Below are positions 22,751-35,535 of a stretch of 64,000 bases of DNA, piece by piece. Numbering within the stretch: position 1 is the first letter of the stretch; the number at the start of each line of letters is the position of its first letter. Made by a program: the position numbers and the translations under genes. The stretch covers positions 134,198,057 to 134,262,056 of the forward strand of contig NC_044277.2 in the NCBI RefSeq assembly GCF_004027225.2, written 5' to 3'. The notes under the pieces are model-generated. The model had not been told where the DNA came from and ran no database searches. It saw only the letters and a program-made list of their open reading frames with translations. This DNA comes from Strigops habroptila. Lineage: Eukaryota; Chordata; Aves; Psittaciformes; Psittacidae.

Positions 22751-24742
22751 ACCACAAGTAAGAAATCTCCTCATGACCTTTATTTCTCTTTAGTTTTGTA
22801 AGCAGTTGGGATCCAGTCACACAAGGTCAAACTGCAATCCAAGAAACACTTTCTATTCCAAATACTTTGGAGAGTTTGCTCTACTGAAACACTTTCTACT
22901 AGTAAAATGTTCATTGAATATAGCGAGTTTTAAAACAAGAGTCATACAAAGCGAGTCCTTGAAATAGAAACCACCAGTAGAAGGATCTTACACTAATAAA
23001 ATTTGCAAAGAAGTACTTAAAACTGTACAGAGCAGAGACCTTGCACCTAAGTAGAACAACCGAAACAACCTATTTTTGAGGCTACTGGAGCTCCAGTCTA
23101 ATCTCAAGCAGCAGAACGAAATAATTGAAAAATACCAGCAGAAACTGAAGTTACTTCCAGTCCTGGGGTTAAACCACTGCATTAAAACCAGAAAAACTCT
23201 TTAATCAATGAAAACCCCCACACTGTGCCTTGTATGTGTGAAATCGAATGGTTTCAACTTGAGTGCTGTTGGCCCAATCAGATGAATATTCAAAGTGGTG
23301 TGATTTTTCCCTTCTCTGCAATGTTCTGCCAACTGTATAATTTTGAGGTGTGGAAGATGCTTTTGAGCCACTCGAGGCGCGCATCTGATGATACAGAACA
23401 CAGTTCTTTGTACATACAGCATTTTGATTTGAAGACTGAGGGAAATTATCAGGCACAAATCAGGCAAGGGTAAAACCAGCAAAATGCTTACAGAGCTCTT
23501 GCTTTAAAAACAACAAAAGCAGGGGAATTTAAAATGTATTTCTCACTTTATTACCAAATTACTTGACCACTTCTAAACTGGGATGAAGGCAGATAAGAAG
23601 AGAGAAACCACTACTTCCTACATTTTTAGGAATACTGAAGTACTTGGAGAACATTGGCACAGAAACTATATTACACATATACATTCACTTGTAAATATTT
23701 TAATGTAGCTCCAAACATAAAAATGTTGGTAATTTTACAGAATTCTGTTAGGCATCAGTCCAAAAATACGGTTACTTGTATAAAACCCCCTCTATTAAGG
23801 TATGTGTAAGGTCATTTAGTGACATTTGCTGGGTACTGACCCCTGTGTACAATTTAAGTTCCCATAACAGTGAGGAAGTGGTGCATGACTACCTGGAAGG
23901 GGCACGAGGTAACATCTCATTCCAATTTTAGTGATGATAGCTACTGAAAGCAGCACATTTTACCTGCTTTTTTGTTTCCTGTCTTTCTATCTTCTGAAGC
24001 CCCCACGCTACTGATGAACTGTTGACTGGCAAAGAGAACAGAAACGTGAGCAGATAGCAAATTGCATTTTATATTGGAATTGTCTGCCTCACACAAAGGT
24101 ACCCGGGGGTTTGTTTACCCAGAGTGCCTAAAATAGATACACGATTTGCTCATTGCTTAAAGATCTGCAGGAGTTAATAAAACTCAGAAGAGAGTATCAT
24201 CAGTAAGTATGCTATTTGAGATAAATATAAGTAACAGCCATCTTACCTACGCTTTCCCATTTCAGCCTGTTTAAGTCCAAATACCATTTCCATGACACTA
24301 CAAGCTTAATGACAAAATAACATATGGCACAATAACTTCTCCAGCAAAGATACGTGGACAAGAAAGTATTACAGAGTAAGATCTGAGTGGACTGTCTGCC
24401 CTGATCTAGATGCAAACCTACTTTGCTAAGGTTGCCCACAGAAAAACCCAAGTATGTTTTCTGACCTTGCTTTTTAATCTCAAGTGCAGCTCTAGGAGAT
24501 GGCGTAGGGCATTTCCCACTCTGTACAGCAGATGGAATCTTGCAATTAATTTCTGTGGGTTAGAAAGCCCGGGCCCTGGAGTTACTTAAAACATCAAGAT
24601 ATTGGTGTGCTAAGGAGCAAAGGAAGTACAATGCCAAAGAAATGCTGAATTGAGCAATGGCGTGAGCGATGGTGATCAGCAAAATCTGTTCTTTTCTCTT
24701 AGCAAAGTATCAGCAACTCACAGGATTCTCCAAATGTGGGTC
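22751..24742 (-). terminator. RFTN1: RFTN1 3' UTR with two candidate poly(A) signals
   Basis: On the minus strand AATAAA occurs at 23552-23547 and again at 22784-22779. The first is followed by a T/G-rich tract (tgcttttgttgttttt) and would give a 3' UTR of about 1.2 kb. The second is followed by cttgtggtacttg and would give about 2 kb. Which is used cannot be told from sequence. The region has no other recognisable element. Confidence 0.5.
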
Positions 24743-25153
24743 TTATTCACAGCAGCTGTACACGTCCCCACCGCTGCAGCCATCCGACGCTGGAGCACAG
24801 TGTCCCTGCTCTGTGACCTGCTCAGCCGTGCTCTGGCTGAGGCAGACCTGCGCATTGCTGTCACCAGTATCGCAACTGGCAGGACAGGTTTCTTCTGATG
24901 CCCCGTCGTGATGGGTTCCTCTGTCGTTGGTCCCAGCTACCTCATCGCCCAAGTCTATGACATCATCCAGGTGCTGTTCTGGATCAGGCTTGGCTGCTGT
25001 TGAGATTTGTGCTTCTAAGTTTCTTGTGTTCTCCGTGACTTCAAATTCCTGCTTCTCCTCTGCCTTTTGCTTCTCCCTAGCACTTAGTTTAGCCTTTGTG
25101 GAATTCTTCATTTGTTTGTTGTGCATGTCATCTTTGGAGAACCTCCAGTGAAA
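24743..25153 (-). CDS. RFTN1: RFTN1 last coding exon
   Basis: The exon encodes 136 codons and the stop. The acceptor is atctgtag. The first ~35 residues (FHWRFSKDDMHNKQMKNS, KLSAREKQKAEE) match human FQWRFSREEMHKRQM and KLSARDKQQAEE; this is a charged, probably helical segment. The remaining ~100 residues are acidic, Ser/Thr/Gly-rich and Cys-containing, end SCCE, and show little similarity to the human tail. A plus-strand open frame over the same bases is a shadow of this exon. Confidence 0.94.
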   Translation of the reverse strand, partial: FHWRFSKDDMHNKQMKNSTKAKLSAREKQKAEEKQEFEVTENTRNLEAQISTAAKPDPEQHLDDVIDLGDEVAGTNDRGTHHDGASEETCPASCDTGDSNAQVCLSQSTAEQVTEQGHCAPASDGCSGGDVYSCCE

Positions 25154-28100
25154 CTACAGATAAGAGACCCAAATGTTAAGACATCATTAGAGAGACTCTC
25201 ACACTGACATTTACTTTCCTGAGTAGAAGAGTTTTCATTATTTAGTTTTAATTCAAAGACTAGTTTGACCAAAAAGACCCAAGATCAAAAAAAGATTGCA
25301 TGACTAAATTGGACAGCTTAAGATCATTTGTGCCTACACGGATATATCTATTACACAGAGAGAAGAGACTGTGATGCATTCTGCTTCTGCTCTTTCATAT
25401 GCCTAGTGGGTACCACTCCCCACGCTGTGTCACCACTGAGGCCTACAGAGGAAGCAATCCTGTGACGTTATTCCAGCATTTTTCACTAGGTTAGCAGCAG
25501 AACTAACACCATACCCAAGACTATACCCAAACACTAAAATATTCTGTACCACTTGTAGGAATTTTCTTAGATAAGAAAGCATGAAGCTGCCTCTTGTAGC
25601 ACTTGCCATAAGACTTACCACAGCTGCCCCTTCAGAACTGTTTTAACTACTAAAATAGGGAACTAGCAGTACCTTGAAATCCTTGACTTGACAGGTGTAA
25701 CATACACAAAGGCTAACATGCCACTAACAGATCTGCTTCATTGTCAACAAATAACTGGTCCTTCCCAAGGAAAGGCAGACCATGTTCCAAGCCACCTCTG
25801 TGCCAGCCTGCACAAGCTTGCTAAGTAAGTACACGTGAATGCGCACAACCATTGTGCCAGCCGTGTCCAAGGTGATGGGAACTCGGGCCTGGATTAAGAG
25901 GTGATGTTTGGGTGGCATAAATACTCTCATCAGGATATTCAGCAAATTCAGCTGTGGTCCAAAAGCTGTTTCCTCCAGTGCAACCATGTCTGTGCTGAAG
26001 TTGGTCCAACGAAGGACTTGTGTTCATAAATTTTTGATCTAGCTATTTATTCCTTAATCAAAAAGCCATTCAAAACCTATTAAGTTTATTAGATTATGAA
26101 GCTGGAGCGATTCTCTTTCCTTCTGCTAGCCAGAACTTAATGTAAAAAGGGAAAAAAAGTAGAAATTTGCTTTCACCAGATTCTTCTTGGTTTTACTTAG
26201 AGGGAGCAAGCTTTTGCTTACATATCATTACAGTTTAGAGAGAGAGGAAAGACAGTATCTCGGTTCTAGAGCTCAACTGTTTCAAATTCAGGGACACCAG
26301 AGTGTTTTCCTCTTTGACTTGCAGAAGTGCTGGGCACCTACAACTCCCCTTTAACTCAAAGCTCTCTTCAGCGGAAGGTAAGGTCAGGGCCCTAAATGTG
26401 ACAAAGATCAAACTGCAGGAGATTCTGTGCATGTGCAAATGTGTGTATACTTCGTCAGGTATTTATATTGTATTTCACAAACATGCAAACAGCCAGCTTC
26501 TGCTGACATAAGCATTACTTTTGTACAAAGTGAATGAACACGATTATCTCATTACTGACTGGATATTGCACTAATATGAGTACTTCTGTCTGACTGAAGA
26601 GAAAAATAAGTTGTACCACTCCTTGCATGTTTCCTTTTCTGTTCCTCCGGCTAAACTGAACAGCAGGTGGTTGGTGTGCATAGAAAAGATGGGTCAGTTT
26701 CCAACACTGCAATATCCTTTTAATTTTATCAGACAATTTCCCCCCTCCGAGCGGTTATCTGTAACCATTTCAGACATGCCATGTCACAAGTTAAAAAAAC
26801 CCCTGAGAGCCTGTGACATTATATGTGCAGAATATTCAGCAACTTAACCAAATGCTAGGTTTGGCATCTTTGATGTGACTGGCAACAACCACGTACAGAT
26901 GTAGAACCAGTCTTACATTTCTTTATATAACTATAATCCACATACCCCATTTTCCCTTGACCTTCAGTATGAAAATGTGCTGTAGTGATTCTGCCCTCAA
27001 ATATGTCTGTATATTTAATACTGTCAACGAGTAAATCCTTTGTTTTGTCAACCAGACATTGTTAAATAAGTTTTCATATCCCCGAATGAAAAAATTTAAA
27101 CAAAGCTTTGAGTCATCTGGATGGTATGTATTTGTTATTGTAACACAAGAAATCACTATCAGACTGATTTCTCTACTTGAAGATGTACAATCACTTATAG
27201 GTTCCCACCCCTTCCATTAAAACCACACACAGTGTGGTTTCAAGAATGACCAAATACAGGCATTCCAACCTTCATACCAAGACCCCTTTAATCACTTGAA
27301 AACAAAGAGGAAAAACAAGAAAGATGGGCTCTGTAACACGTTCACAGAATACTCCGGGCTCCAGCTTTGCTAATGAGAGAGGGTAAATCCTAAATCACAG
27401 TGTCACGCTCCCAGTGGTTCTCCCCTACTTCAGCCAGTTCAAACACGCTCCCAGTTTCCACGGTCTCTAAAAGATGACTTCCACGGAACCAGGCTCCAAA
27501 ACAGTGAGGGCTTTACAGATGAAAACTATCTGTCATTATTTGAAATGCTGGGTAAAATGCTGCTAGTGCTCAGCTCTGCTTAGCGTTCCCCATCAGCTTC
27601 TGCAGGCCTCGACTCACTGCTCTTCCCGGTGACGCGGGACTAGCCAGCACTTGCCAAAGCACACAGAACTAGGGTAACAACAAGGCTGTATTCATTAGCA
27701 GCCTTTTCATCATGTGGTTCCAGAGGTCTTTTCCATACTTCACCTGGCTTTCCTGACCCCTGCGTACTGAAAGGGCAAGGCAAACTCGAGCACTGGTGGA
27801 AGGTCAGCACTTGCCCCGTTTCCAGTCCTTCTACTTCCCTCTCAGCGGTAATAGCGTGACAGGTTTGGGCAGGGGTTCCCGCAGATACACATTTAAAATG
27901 GAAATGGGAATACATGTGTGTATCCACATACACACACCATTAGCTGCCAGCTACGTTCTTGGATAATTTAGTTGGATTCAGGCTTTTTTATTTTTTCAAC
28001 TCAAGTAGAATTCATTAACATTCACACAATAGACAGAAACACCAGCCAAGATCAGGCCTACATTGTGCTAGGCTCTACCCAAACACAGAGCAAGCAAGAA

Positions 28101-28461
28101 AGAGCAGTTTAAACAGATAAGACAGGCAATGAGTGAGAGAAAATAGTACTGGCTTCACCTTGCAGGCAGTGAACATGGGCAGAGAATTTTAGATCACATA
28201 TGGAGGTTTATGGCCAGTTTATGCGAAGAGAAATCTACGTCTCTTTTGCTGCCATGAGTTCAGCACAGCATGAAATATAAGAGCTTTCACAGCAGTTGAG
28301 CATTTTTTGTTTCTTTCATATGAACAGTTTGGTTCTTTATGTCTTGCTACTCTATCAGAGAAATGTTGAATAGGCCATTTTTACTTCAATAGGAAATAAA
28401 TTACAATATTAAAGTACCACCAACTAAAAGACAAAGAAACCAGGAACTGAAGGTTGTTTAC
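25154..28461 (-). other. RFTN1: RFTN1 last intron
   Basis: Intron of 3308 bases before the last exon. I recognise no repeat family or additional exon. Confidence 0.65.
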
Positions 28462-28543
28462 CTTAGATTCTTTCTTCTTTGCTTTCTGGGGCAAGGAAGG
28501 TCTCTGAAGAAATACAATTTGCTTTGTAGATAAATTTCCCTCC
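28462..28543 (-). CDS. RFTN1: RFTN1 small internal coding exon
   Basis: An 82-base exon that completes the split Arg and encodes 27 codons: EGNLSTKQIVFLQRPSLPQK followed by a Lys-rich AKKKESK. It matches human EGSVSTKQIVFLQRPCLPQK and the following KKKESK. The acceptor is tttcttttcag and the donor aag|gtaaac. The basic run may contact acidic phospholipids (inference). Confidence 0.95.
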
Positions 28544-29948
28544 CTGAAAAGAAACAAATGCACACTCCTGAGAATGAATTAAATTCACATCCAGCATCAT
28601 TCAAAGTGAAAATCCATCTCAGTCATTTATTTCTGCAGGTCAAAGAACAACAAAATGAAGAATGACCTAAACACTCCCTGTCCCCAGCGTCTTTGAGCAG
28701 CATGGTATTTTGGGGGGAGAAAAAGAGCAACTGTTCAGCCTGATACAGCCTGTCAGCCTGAGACATACTTTTGCTGAATGTTTTAGCATTAGTGTGAAAG
28801 CACAGAATAAACTGTTTGGAATGAAAAGCAAGAAACCCAAGTGCTCCAGTGCCTGTGTGCGGCAGTGTCTCAGGGACACCGGAGTGCTCCCTCCCTCGCG
28901 GAGCACTGATCTGGAATGGGGCTGGGTGCTCCCTAGAGGTCTGCAGCATGGCAGGAGGCACAACCAAATGCCACCAGTGGTTAGACTGAGTGGGTACCCT
29001 TCTGCACTGCCAACCTGACCTGTGTTACTGAAGTTATGAAAGGGATTCAGAAAGCTAGAAGAGAGAGAAAACCAGATATACCTTTAAGAGACAGGGCTTA
29101 CAAACCATAATTGTGATTTTCTGTTCATTCCTACATTTAAATATATATGAAAAACTTAAATACTGTTTTTCTCCCAGCACAGATGGCCTTTACTTTTTAG
29201 GGGTTCATGTGTAGGAGTAGTCTCCATCTAGATCTCCTAAAGCGCCGGGCATATTTTTACTCTTTTAAGATCAAAAAAAAATCATGACTGATTATATTGG
29301 TGTATATATAGAAATATATTCCTGACCAGTGAAAGCTCAGAAAGCGCCATCTTCATGATTAACAAGTGGGATAATTGTTTTTCACCACAGTTATGAGGAG
29401 TATTTTTAAATTACTTGCATTTATATTTAAAACCCCAGAATATTAATAATAGCGAAGTAGACTGCACAATGATTATGTATGCAAACAAGGCCACTAGAGT
29501 AATGAAACACCAGTCTCACATGGCCCTGCTCAGCTAGACCATGTGTATCAGCAGCATTAAAGACATCGATTACGAATAAAATTACTTTTCTTCAGGTAGG
29601 CAACATCTCACTCCAAACACTACCACACGTTTTGTCTTTGCTCTAAGAGGAGTTACTGGGAGATCCAGAGCATGAATTTTATAGTCAAGGAGTTTAGAGA
29701 GAGGCAGAGACAATACCCAGAAAACTCGCGCAGAAACCACACTGCCACCTTGCAGTGTTTTGACACCTGTGGCCATGTGTTTCCTGCCACATGTAGCTTG
29801 TGAGGCTCAGAAAACCCATAGAAGAGCTGCAGCAGAGTCTGCACAGGCAGCTACTGCACGCATGCGGGGGAATCCGCACTGACTGCACAAACTGCAGCGC
29901 TCCAACAGCAACTGCCCTGGCCGAAAGGCAGCGCCCACCCCTCCCTAC
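28544..29948 (-). other. RFTN1: RFTN1 intron (1.4 kb)
   Basis: The shortest RFTN1 intron in the window. Nothing else is recognised; open frames on both strands look incidental. Confidence 0.65.
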
Positions 29949-30052
29949 CTGTTTGTCTTCACAATGGGAGTAGGAAGCACGCACGTCAGCTGCCAGCCAT
30001 ACATGGCAAGGGAATTCAGCAGCGGAACGTAGTCTGTCTGCACTTCAACTCC
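29949..30052 (-). CDS. RFTN1: RFTN1 internal coding exon
   Basis: The exon encodes 34 codons plus two bases: GVEVQTDYVPLLNSLAMYGW, then QLTCVLPTPIVKTN. It is near-identical to the human segment. The acceptor is ctttcctag and the donor acag|gtaggg. The two trailing bases plus the first base of the next exon form an Arg codon. Confidence 0.96.
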
Positions 30053-33000
30053 CTAGGAAAGAAAAATCAACAGTTAGCATCATCACTGGAAGTGTGACAT
30101 TCAGTTTGACGTGAAAAAAAACCCTTAAGAAAAAACACGTGTGTGTTTTCTGAGAGGGAGAAAGGGTTTCTGTAGTGAAGTGGGTCACTTTATGTGTTCA
30201 GCTCGGCAGGAAGGAAAACGATCAAAACCATCAGACACAGAACCATTCGTCCATACATCCCAAGTGTTAAATGAGTTAGTTTGAAACGGTAAACATCTGT
30301 GATCTTGTTTTCACACTGCCTGAGTCATCCATCTAGCTTTAGATGACTCCAGATCTGAACAGGACAGATTCCTTGTATGTTATCAATTACCTCCTCCTAG
30401 GCAAAAAGACATTCATGTAGTTAAAAAACTACAACTCTGCTTTGCTCAGGTTTTGTTTTTGTCTAGGCTAGAGTAAATCCTAGAGATCTGTACCAAAATC
30501 ACAATAGAGTACCAGGTTACTCTATCGTGATGGATCAAAAGCAAAATAGCCAACAACCACAGAAACAAAACCTAAGTCCAGGTCTATTGCTTTTATCACC
30601 CACAAAGACGCTTCGCTTCCTTGTTATTTTGAATCAGGAAATCCGTGGGTGAGACCAAAAGCGTTGCCTTTTAGTGCAAAGTCTGGCTCCAGCTGCAATC
30701 AACCCAGCAGAGCCTTGCTAATTCTCCTTCTGCTGAATGGCAGGCCCTGTAATTCGCACACAGAGAACCACTGGTGCTTTCAACAAAGATTGCTCCAGTG
30801 AGGTGTCTACTTGACGTCCAGTAATTTAACAAATAGATGCCAGAGCACGTTTAGTAGCTTTTAATCTTAACAAACACAAATCAGGGAGATGGTAACTACC
30901 AGTCTCTACAAATGTTACTATATTCCACTGGAATAACAATTACACTTGCCAAAAAGCTCAGGCACTTCACACTGGTTTCATGTGCATGCAAGGAGCTTTA
31001 ACTGCCAATTCTCAACACTGGGTAAGGCACAATAGCTCTGAAGCTCCAAAAAAATCCATTTATTCCACAGTAATAAAATAGTCATTTGATCAGAACTAAT
31101 CCAAATCCTTCTGTAGTTATTTTAAGGCATTTTAGTGAATTCCAATCTCAGCTATTCCTTTCTTCTAACAAATATAATTTAGGTCACTTGGTACCTTTAT
31201 AACTGAGTGACTGTTTGACTATACCTATTAAAAACCTGATCATGACTACAAATGCAAATAGCTGAAGAATCTGTATCACTCCTGCTTAAAAAGGAGGACA
31301 TTTAAAAACTCTACTCCACATAGTGCAAGCACTTCTAATTTCTGTACAGAGGCTTTCAGGGACTGACAGAGATACTGCTGCTTTACAACATCACCATGTA
31401 AAGACCAGAACTGCTAACTCCAGGAGAGGAAAGAGATGCCCTGCAAGAGGGGAGCAATACCACTCATGTCCTCTGAAGCAATAGGGACTTATACTATAGC
31501 TGTGATCATGGTAAATTTAGCATCTCCTCAGACTCCCATTTCTCCCCATAAGACGCATATTTTCCCCTCTTTCCAGTTTTTAAAATAGAGCATCCAAGGG
31601 TAATGCAAAAATTCTGACATATCAAGATGCCTTTAAGAGCTAATGTCTCAAGAAAACACATTAATAACACACTGAGACTCGTAAGTCTGGCCAACAACGC
31701 CTTCCAAAAACAAAGATGAAAATATGCAACATAAGCATTAAGGTCAGAGCATCCACCATCACAAGCCTGCCATGAGGTGCTTGGAAGAATGTATAAAAGG
31801 ACCTGACCAAAACATTCCTCCATCAAACAGTGTTTGGAGGAAAAACCACAAGGAGCTCACTCATTTAGGAGGTGGAAGACTAGCAAGTCAGGAAAGACTG
31901 GCACAGCAGACCTTGTTTGTGCCCCAAGCAACATCCTATGTGGCAAAGAGGATTTCTATTTTGAATTCATTGCCTAAGGTTGGTGATTAGCATGGAGAAC
32001 CTTCTCCTTCCATCAGGATGTGCAACAAACATCACAAATCAGAGGGAGATTAGGGCAATGAGGAAGGACATCAACACCACGCAGAGCTCATTTGGCTGCT
32101 GCAGAAGCCAAATTGTTTCAGGGACGCGCCATCACTCCTGCCACAGCCCCACTGTCCCTGCAGGCTCTGAGCAGCGAGACACAACTGGCTTTGGACCTGT
32201 CTGACTTGTCAGGGTTAAGCATCATCTGCAGCAGATGATGTTCTACTTCACAATCCCAATGGTGCAGAAAGGAAAAGAGCAGGTAAGCACATTCAAAAGT
32301 GTAACGTTTTCAGAAAATAAATCCAAGATTAAATTAAAGGCAGGCTTACATATTTTACTTTTTTTAAACCTGGAAATGTAAAAATCTCTAGGGAATGAGT
32401 GCTGTACAACTGTTACAAAAAAGGTGACTTGATTTTCCTGTGTGCTGGTACCCAACGCTCCAATCTGCGTGCTCGGCTGCTTGGAGGGAAGGCAGTGTAA
32501 TGAATGCAGAGGTGCACATCTCCTCTGAGCTCCACATGCTCCTTAACAAACTCTGACTCCGCAGGACGCTGTGCTGGTGTCAGACACCACATCTCTTCCC
32601 CAGGTCCCCGCGGAATAAGCTACTTCTCATAATTGGCTGCAGTTGAAGATGACAGACAAGAGAAAGGAGTCACTCCTGAATAAACAGGTGTAATTCATAG
32701 GAGCTTCAAGCTCCTTACTTGCAAATACAGATAATTGAAGCTTTCTTTAAGACGACAAGAAATGACTTTTCCCTCCCCCTCCTGAATCATCGGCTGTAAT
32801 CCTATCCCAGGACTGGAATTTGTGTGCCAGCAGGAGTCATGGTCACACAGACCTTTAATTGGTGTCATATTAAATGCTTTCCAAAGCAAAAACGCTTCTA
32901 AACAAACAATGCACTGGGGGACGAGTAGGGAGGAAAAGAGTCGTATTGAATTTATATTTAATACAATAATTGAAACTATTTTATCTACTATTATTTGAGA

Positions 33001-35301
33001 CAATGGAAATAAAATGTCAAACAGAGATCCGTAAGATGAAATTGCAATGCTCTTTCTAGGTAGCAAATATCGGATTTGAACACCAGAAGAAGTAGAAAGT
33101 ATGCTCTACTGAAAAAGAAGTGTTCAAATAATGCGTCTCAAACTGGGAGACATTTCATTCAGTGAAAGGGTGGAAAATTTTAATTAACTTGCTTCCCACT
33201 CTCCTGTGGATGATAAGTAATCTCTGATCACACCTTGAGTGTCAAGAAGCCAGAGCATATTGAGCTAGGTTTTTCCCTTGACTTGCATCAGATGAAAAGA
33301 ATTCACTTTTTTTATAGTTGTACTGTTTGTTTTCAGCAATTTCTCCTTTCACAGTTGCTTCTGCTCATTAGGAAAAAAAGAAGAAAAGAAAAAAAGGAAA
33401 CGATTAAAAAATGGTGATGATAATATCTAGGGCAAGCCACACAAACAACTGCATTAACCATTTTTCTGTCCTTTGTCCCCTCTAGTGCAGCAATTTGAAC
33501 CACAACAAGATTATAAACAAAACAACTACTAAGCTCTTGTGAGACAGAAGTTCTTTAGAAATCATTCCTCCCCAGGTTGAGTGAATGTGATTGAGTTACA
33601 AGGCAGCTGTGGATTTTCACTGTTTAATATTTTTTCCAGCGTGGATAAAAGAGCGGAAGATTGAAAATCCCATTAAATAACTCTTAATAAAACCTTTATC
33701 TGCAAATCCTAACAGACTGTGTACTAAGATCTACAGACAGATGGCAAAGAGGATGGGAAGTAAAAAACACGAGTCGCTTTGGAAGTGTAACCTACTGTTG
33801 GGGAAAACAGACAGTGCGTTCAAACCCAGCTCTTAGAAATAACAGAGGGGAGAGCCCACGAGGGAGACAACGTGCACCCCAGCCAGGGCTGCTCACCAGT
33901 TCCCAGCACTGCCAAAGCCCAGGGCTTTCTCTCCTAGGGCACTGAAGGGAGGAAGAGGAAGTGGTGAAGGCAGGACTTGCACCTTAGTGGAAAAGACGGA
34001 AAATAAAATGAGAGAAATTGAATATATGGGCTGTGCATGAATGACCTGGTAAAAGCATGCTGCAAATGTTTTATGTTTGCAGTAACACAGCCGACAAGTG
34101 GCCTAAATCTGAGCTTTAAATTTGTGAATTATTTGCCTTTTTCCCTTCAGCCTTCTACCAGAAGGTAATTTCTGCTAACAATATAACATTATCGATCCAT
34201 TAAAAATGTTCACTGGAAGCAAAAGAGAAGTTTCACAAGTGTTTCAGCAATAAAAGTTGGACCGTGCTCCTCTAGTATTGAGCTGCTCCTAAATTTCCAC
34301 GTGTAATACATGATAGCACCTTGCTAGCAGACACTTGCTACCCATCTACTAGCTGTATAGCAGAGGAGTGTGGGATGCCTCCTGCACCCTTAGAAACCAC
34401 CAGCGGCTTTTGGCAGCAGATAGGTCAGTGACTAACACAGACTAGCTGCCAAATTGGGACCCTGGTGGGAAGTTTACAGAAAAAAGGGAAAAAATAAGTC
34501 CACTGACAGGCTTTTTGCACATTATTCTGGGCATATGTAATGCAGAGTTATTTATGATTAGTTAATATATGTGAATTCATGCACTGTGAAATATTTTTGA
34601 GAATATAAGGCTGTAACACTATATGGGGTAGCATCCTGTTAAGACAGCTTTTCTGTGATTCAGATGTATCCAGTCACAATTTCCATACACACACAGGCTG
34701 CTGAGCAGCATTCACATCTGTTTCCATGTCTAGGGTAAAATAAAAAACAACCAAAAAGCCCTCCTATGCCCACAAAAGCCGCTTCTCTCAGTGGCTTCTG
34801 TGGATGCAAATGTGACTTTCTAGTGTATGTATAAACTAACAAAAAGGTTTGAGTGCTCCTGATACTGCCTGCACCTGTAACACAGGAACACATGTGCATA
34901 GCAACACAACTTTGCATCTATAGAAGCACAGGATAGGTAGCAAAAGCTTCACAAGGTGAACGTGTTGACATGGAGGGTTCTTCACAAAGGAAGCACAGCA
35001 GCATCTTATGAAATGTGTTAAACTTAACCAGTACACAGGTAGCATATACGTGATAGGTAGGACAACTCCAAATAATTGGCCGCAAAGCACAAGAACTAAA
35101 TGTGATCTATCAATCCATCAGTACATTTTCTTAAATAACTCTGGCACTTTTAGTTTCATGATTCCTGCAACACTTGTGCACACCATACCTTAAGGTGTGT
35201 GCCGATGTCACTGTTTGTCCATCAGCTGTTTTGGGGAAAAAAACCAAGACAGAAAAACCTGAGAACTTGTATACTTTAGGGTGCCTTACCACACACAGCT
35301 T

Positions 35302-35535
35302 AATCACAGAATCATAGAATGGTTTGGGTTGGAAAGGACCTTAAGATCGCCTAGTTCCAACCCCCTGCCATGGGCAGGGATGCCTCACACTAGACCACGT
35401 CGCCCAAGGCCCCGTCCAACCTGGCCTTGAACACTGCCAGGGATTCACCGCTTCTTTGGGCAACCTGTTCCAGTGCCTCACCACCCTCACAGTAAAGAAC
35501 TTCTTCCTTATATCTAACCTGAACTTCATCTCCAT
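35302..35535 (-). mobile_element. CR1 LINE 3' end, antisense, well preserved
   Basis: The plus strand reads aatcacagaatcatagaatg, gtttgggttggaaaggacct, ccaaccccctgccatgggca, gtccaacctggccttgaaca, and later ctgttccagtgcctcaccac and agaacttcttccttatatct. This is the standard avian CR1 3' region in antisense, close to consensus as I know it and therefore relatively young. The 5' limit (higher coordinates) fades near 35535. It lies in an RFTN1 intron, in sense relative to that gene. Confidence 0.92.

Noticed and set aside
24650..25151. Several plus-strand open frames over the last RFTN1 exon
   Set aside because: They are the complementary-strand shadow of the raftlin coding exon, which has clear homology and splice sites.
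31506..31826. Minus-strand frame of 106 codons in the 10.9 kb RFTN1 intron
   Set aside because: It is in sense with RFTN1, but the flanking raftlin exons are contiguous in the human protein and no good acceptor/donor pair in phase was seen.
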